A DNA stretch of 64,000 bases from Paratinospora sagittata (lineage: Eukaryota; Streptophyta; Magnoliopsida; Ranunculales; Menispermaceae): positions 28,291,816-28,355,815 of the forward strand of contig CM069606.1 of the NCBI GenBank assembly GCA_035771175.1, written 5' to 3'. A program made the translations under genes and the position numbers. The notes below the pieces were generated by a model. That model worked only from the letters and a program-made list of their open reading frames with translations, ran no database searches and was not told where the DNA came from. How positions within the stretch are numbered: the stretch's first letter is position 1; each line of letters opens with the position of its first letter. Below, piece by piece: positions 59,644 to 64,000 of this stretch.

Positions 59644-61503
59644 ATAACATGTTGGCTAGTTCAAATTGGCCATGTTGGCATATTGTAGAGATTTCCCCAA
59701 TTTTGGGGCAAATGTAGTAATTTGATATGAATTGGGGATTTTAGTGAAATTGTGTTGGTTTTACATGGTTGGGGGAGGAGGAGAAGCAAATTCCTATATG
59801 AATGGTTGCAACTTTGAATCCCCCTGGCGCATCCATTTTGGGATTTATTTTCGGGTGGCGTGGTAGGTCCTCTTGCCTTGGGTCTCCCGGCTCGTGGCCT
59901 TGTGGGTGGGTGGTGGCCCCGTGGATTAGTCGGATTCCTGGATACCAAGGTCATAAAAAAATAATAATAATAAAAAAAAAAAAAAGAATGATGAATGATG
60001 TAAATGGTCTAGTTGGCCATGTTGAGACCTAGACTAGTGATTTGACTTGGGTTGTGTATTTTGGGTTGATGAACGTGGAATATATGTGGAATCAAAGGGT
60101 ATGTATGTGTAGTTTGATTCCAAGTGGTTTGACATGGTGAGTAGTGTGGTTGACCTAAATGGACTAGGTGTTGGCATGGATTATGTGCAATGGATATGTT
60201 GTGAATATGGATATTGATATGTATGGATTTATGTGTAAATGCAGAATTTAAGTTGGAATTGGGTAACCTGTGTGTGAATAGAACTTGCTCTCATTGGCTT
60301 GGTTGTGAGTAGAACTTCATTTGTGTTTAATCTTTTATGTCATCATATCTACTATATGTTGTATGTTTGGAGCATAAATTGTGTTTTAAATTGATGTTGC
60401 ATAGCGTGTAAAACCCTGTGGTGTTAGTATGTCTTACATATTTGGTTAAAGCAAGGTCTTGGAGTATGTCCATGTAATTTGGGGAACACTCTTCATAAGA
60501 GAACTCCTTTACAAGAGGCATAGCAAGACTTAGCATGCCAATAAGAGATAGAACCACGCCATAGGAGGTTTTCGGATGAGATGAGAATGTGAGTTCAGAG
60601 CCATGATCCTGCGAACATGAGCTAGAGACTCCGTTGAATATTCTAAGTCTCGGATCCTAGTACTACGATGCTCGATCTCACGACGGCTGCCTAAACTCAT
60701 ATAATCCCGGATCATAATGACTGCGGCACTAGATCTCACGGCAAAGTCTGGACTAGAACATGAGAAATGGAATGTTGTATGGGAAGAAAATGTTGTATGA
60801 AATTTTACTTGCATTGATTATATGATGGATGCCTATGATATATATATATGTGGTTTCATCATCCCATGACACTATCATGCATACATGGATTTTACTGATG
60901 AGTATTTGATGGCATAACTAAATTATATTCACTGGGCATCGTTAGCTCACTCTCTCACTTCCCTTTTTCAAGTCTTTCTGTTCAAGATAAGGGTAAGGGA
61001 ATCATCCTTGGTTGAGGACCTAGCCAGCATTAGAGCTTAGCTTTTTGGATGTGAGTTTTGGGAGAAATTTATGTATATGTTGACTTGATGTAATCACATA
61101 TGTATGTCTTTTGTAATTTTTAGTACATATGTATTCATATAACACCTAACACACGTTTTAGTTAGATGGTAAGGATGGTTATGTTCATAACTTTGATATT
61201 GGGATTATGGTTGGACTTGACCCTAATGATGGAATGGTATAGCATAATCCACTTTGTACACATTGGAGTTTTATTTATCTATGGAATGGTTAGTTGTGGA
61301 TAGTAGAACTGTACGGGTACTTACAAGATGATTATTAAAAGAAAAAGAATGGGACTCTATGGAGAGTCAATAGGTTGAGGCTTGTAGGGTTCCGATCTTT
61401 CCATAGAAGATGGCGTGGTTGGGGATGCCTACGCCTATCGACTCACTTCAACATATACACACTGTCCCTGCGGGGATGGTGGTCCGGGGTTGGGGCTGCC
61501 ACA

Positions 61504-61716
61504 TTTTGGTCCTCCATAGGTCTTTTCCCGGTTGCATTGGTTTCAGTTGTTGGGATTTTCAATACGGGTGGCGTTTGATAAGTCTCATTTTGTGCAGCAT
61601 TTTCATCAGGTTGTGGCTCTTCAACTTGCATCTTGGACGAGCTTGCCTTTCCCTTACTCCTAGTTTGTACCGGCATTCGATTATTCAAAGTATCTAGATT
61701 ATTCATAAGTCAAATA
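61504..61716 (-). pseudogene. Gypsy element G2: gag N-terminus
   Basis: Minus frame beginning MNNLDTLNNRMPVQTRSKG (61,706 leftward), rich in Pro, Glu and Gln, and reaching PMEDQN where S2 interrupts. The other side of S2 resumes with VPIQMEEQTEQPPYGVGQ-like sequence, in keeping with one gag gene. Confidence 0.75.
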
Positions 61717-62242
61717 TGTATAAACGAGGAAGAGAGACACGGTGGCGGATCGTGGTGCGGCATCTCTGCGAGCTCATTCTTCACCAACATAATCTTGTTC
61801 TTCGTCTTTGGATTGGTAAATCTTACAAGGTGGGATGACTCCTGAGATTTGCTCGTATTACTCGTTTCTATAGTATTGCATATTTTTTGTATTCACACTG
61901 GTGTATGATTTTGGGTGCGATTGGCCCATGTTGCGCGCTAAATACAATCTTTGGGTGTGATTGGCCCATGCTGCGTGCTAAATGTAATCTTTGGGTTATG
62001 ATTTACCCTGCTTAGTGCAAAAGAAATCATTCATGCGCATGTGTTCTATGTATATTTTAATGCACATGCTTTTCATATATGTTGATCTCGATGTTGTGAT
62101 TGTTGCATTTGTGATGCGTGTTTGTTATGGTTAAATTATATATAATCCAAAGACATAGTCAAGTAATATTATATTGTAATATGTGGTTTAACCCTAGTTT
62201 ATTAACTAGGATTAATTTCTAATCAAAACCAGGGGTATGACA
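61717..62242 (-). repeat. LTR of family B, minus orientation (partial 5' LTR of G2)
   Basis: Minus strand starts TGTCATACCCCTGG at 62,242 and matches the plus-oriented copy at 49,330 onward as its reverse complement (about 430 bp). It ends at TCTTCCTCGT, where the other copy continues into a pyrimidine tract, so the LTR 3' half and primer site are deleted before the gag start. Confidence 0.7.
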
Positions 62243-63520
62243 ATCAAAAACCAAAACCATTTTAAGAGCAAATAAAAGGCTTTTGATGCTTGATTGACCA
62301 AATTATTTATGTAATAATATGACTTGAGAAAGAATAACGAAGAAAAATATAAATATAACCACAAATGTTGAAACACTTTAAATTTTTAATTCTTCCAAAA
62401 ATTTTGTTCTATACCAACTATAGAGACTTCTTAGATTTAGGTTTGAGAAGAAGAGAAATATAAGATGTAATGAATGAACGAGTTCCCTTTGACAAAGAAC
62501 TCATTCAAATTACATTAAGCTTTTGAATAAACTTCAATTAAGTCCAAACTTTTTAACAATTACAAATACCTCCCTACTACCTACTCTACTAAGTACCTAG
62601 GCAATTTAGTCATCAAATGCCTAGGCAATAGCTTGACAACATTAGTAGACGTCATGGCTTGGGAAAGCTCACAAGGAGGCTAAAAAGGATAAGAGGAAAT
62701 ACAAATATTGATTTAGTCTATAATAGAGGCAATGATTATAGTGTTTCTCTGACTATTTTTGGATATATGGATGCAAACTTTGTTGGAAATCACTAACATA
62801 GCTTTTGTGGCAATACCATCAATCTTACGACACCCTTATGCCTACAATGGCCTTTTTCAAATGACTAATGCAAAGTAAATGGCAATTAGATTTAGTGAAG
62901 GAGGTTTGTTGGTTTCAAGATTGAATTTATGTCATGGTATTATATGAACTAATGTTTGTACATGTGCAGCTGATTTTATTAAAGAATAATTAAAATAAAA
63001 CAACTTTTTAGTAGAAAAGAATTATATATGTTTTGTCTTTTAACATGATCAAAATGACTAAAATCATTTAAAAATATGGAAGAGGGCAATTAGGAGTAAA
63101 ACTTAGACCTTAAAAGGGTAAATTAGAGAAAAAAAATAATTTAAAAGCCTAACGTAGGGTGTAGGAAAAAACTGAAAATTAGTTAATTGCAAAAACTATT
63201 TTAGCCCTATTGACAAGAAAATTAATTTTTCAAAAATAAAAATAAGATAAACTTTCAAGGGTATTTTGGGTAGAATAAAAGGCTTCACCGTCAACTACCC
63301 TAAGTATTCTTATTATAATAGTGTATAAATATTGTGTGTTTGTTAGGTTGAATGCAATACATTTGATTGAGAAAAATCAACGTATCAAAGAGGCCCAAAC
63401 ATATTGATATGAAATTACATTTTATTCAATGTAATTGCACAATGTATTATTGTAGTAGGGAAGCTTGCTATTGTAGATAATTCAACAAACATGACGACCA
63501 AGACTATTCCTTTATCTATT
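62243..63520. other. AT-rich DNA without a recognised gene
   Basis: Contains TTGATTGACCAA (62,291-62,302), the inverse of the flank at 49,318-49,329, and GCCTAGGCAATAGCTTGACA near 62,620, which resembles the reverse of the 48,134 region. No OEP80 N-terminal exon found on the minus strand. Confidence 0.45.
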
Positions 63521-63524
63521 TTTC

Positions 63525-63725
63525 GTCTATGACCCCTCGGCGTCCCCGCTAACCCCTTTGTGGGGGCAAGACTATTCCGGAGTCAGAAACTGCAAGGTTG
63601 TCGGGCGTCCCTCCCCAAAGTGGGCAGATAAGTGTGGGCACGAACTCGAACTCGAAATCGAGACCTCGCCCCTCAACTACAACTTATACTTCGTCCCTCA
63701 TCCAACGAGGCTACCCAACTTTGGG
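63525..63725 (-). mobile_element. Candidate SINE or other GC-richer repeat
   Basis: A GC-richer island. On the minus strand GTTGGGTAGCCTCGTTGGAT is followed by GGTCTCGATTTCGAGTTCGA, a pol III A/B-box-like arrangement. No boundaries or target duplication found. The remaining 275 bp to the window end show no gene. Confidence 0.3.
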
Positions 63726-64000
63726 TAAAAATGTATGGTTGGTGGTGCGTTTACAGCTGGAATAACCAAGCCTATTCAAGTTGCTATGTTCAAGCACTAA
63801 CCAGACTTGACTTTGTGTGTATGCTTTTTAGGGCTCCTCAAAAGAGATGTGCAAAGGCCACACATTGAGTTTCTATTTTTTATTAGGATAGGGAAATTCA
63901 AGTCAAGATGGAGATTTGTTTGTGGCTTAAACCTAACAATTCTTTACATACTGAATTAGCATGATTCTGGTATAACTTGGCCTAATCATACCCAATCTCT

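Larger units (their letters stand above)
57103..61503. mobile_element. Solo LTR S2 (4.4 kb) inserted in G2 gag, enlarged by a duplication and a foldback element
   Basis: Starts TGTAATGCCCCGAAATTTCC, ends GGGGCTGCCACA. The flanks share TTTT (57,099-57,102 and 61,504-61,507), a worn or 4-base target duplication. Same family as S1 (shared ends and TCACTGGGCATCGTTAGCTC near 60,931). Subtracting one 595-bp repeat and the 1,148-bp foldback segment leaves 2,658 bp, close to the 2,941 bp of S1. Confidence 0.82.

Noticed and set aside
61443..61706. 87-codon minus ORF taken as one gene
   Set aside because: It fuses the G2 gag start with the end of solo LTR S2; only the part right of 61,503 is gag.
48134..62645. 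One giant hAT element with CAATGTTGTCAA ends spanning the whole nest
   Set aside because: End sequences resemble each other in inverted orientation, but the flanking 8-mers do not match.
1..64000. Search for rRNA, organelle inserts, defence or biosynthetic gene clusters
   Set aside because: None seen on reading; apart from OEP80 the recognisable coding sequence belongs to transposable elements or the viral remnant.

Overview
The window is plant nuclear DNA, AT-rich and dominated by transposable elements. This rests on one intron-rich gene of the plastid outer envelope with canonical GT-AG introns, on chromovirus-type Ty3/gypsy elements primed by initiator tRNA-Met, and on an Au-type SINE, an L1-type LINE and many hAT- and Harbinger-type MITEs. 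The species cannot be named from the sequence. Layout and TE load fit a flowering plant with long introns, possibly a woody one.

Region 1 (1-21,270) is a nest of LTR retrotransposons. Two related, degraded Ty3/gypsy elements on the minus strand (A1 at 1-6,409 and A2 at 6,410-13,859) share an LTR of about 2.25 kb. A 3' remnant of a plus-strand Tekay/Del-like chromovirus follows (13,860-21,270). Its LTR holds a solo LTR of the A family (target duplication GACTG), which itself holds another solo LTR (target duplication TAGAC). Region 2 (21,271-27,450) joins an LTR fragment to a decayed endogenous caulimovirid (plant pararetrovirus) remnant on the minus strand; movement-, capsid- and protease-like parts remain, and no reverse transcriptase was found.

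Region 3 (28,193-44,396, minus) is the only clear host gene: the C-terminal 381 codons of OEP80, the Omp85-family beta-barrel protein of the chloroplast outer envelope, in 11 exons. All 22 exon borders inspected are consistent and the frame is open throughout. Its introns carry a copia LTR plus LINE, a SIRE/Maximus-like solo LTR and several hAT-type MITEs. The 5' exons (transit region, POTRA 1-2) were not found upstream to position 64,000.

Region 4 (44,400-49,330) is AT-rich intergenic or intronic DNA with MITEs and SINEs. Region 5 (49,330-62,242) is a second retrotransposon nest. It has an LTR in plus orientation and a related one inverted at the far end, a nearly complete minus-strand chromovirus with a 333-bp LTR, and the gag-protease part of another gypsy element. 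The latter is split by a solo LTR that contains a foldback transposon lying exactly between two perfect 595-bp direct repeats. The last 1.8 kb (62,243-64,000) shows no gene.

No new enzymatic or defence system is visible. The most unusual items are the foldback element with its 595-bp duplication, a four-copy hAT-type MITE family with 8-bp target duplications (one copy splits a retrotransposon RT), a larger hAT-type element carrying a duplicate of nearby intron DNA, and the OEP80 gene whose 5' end is absent.
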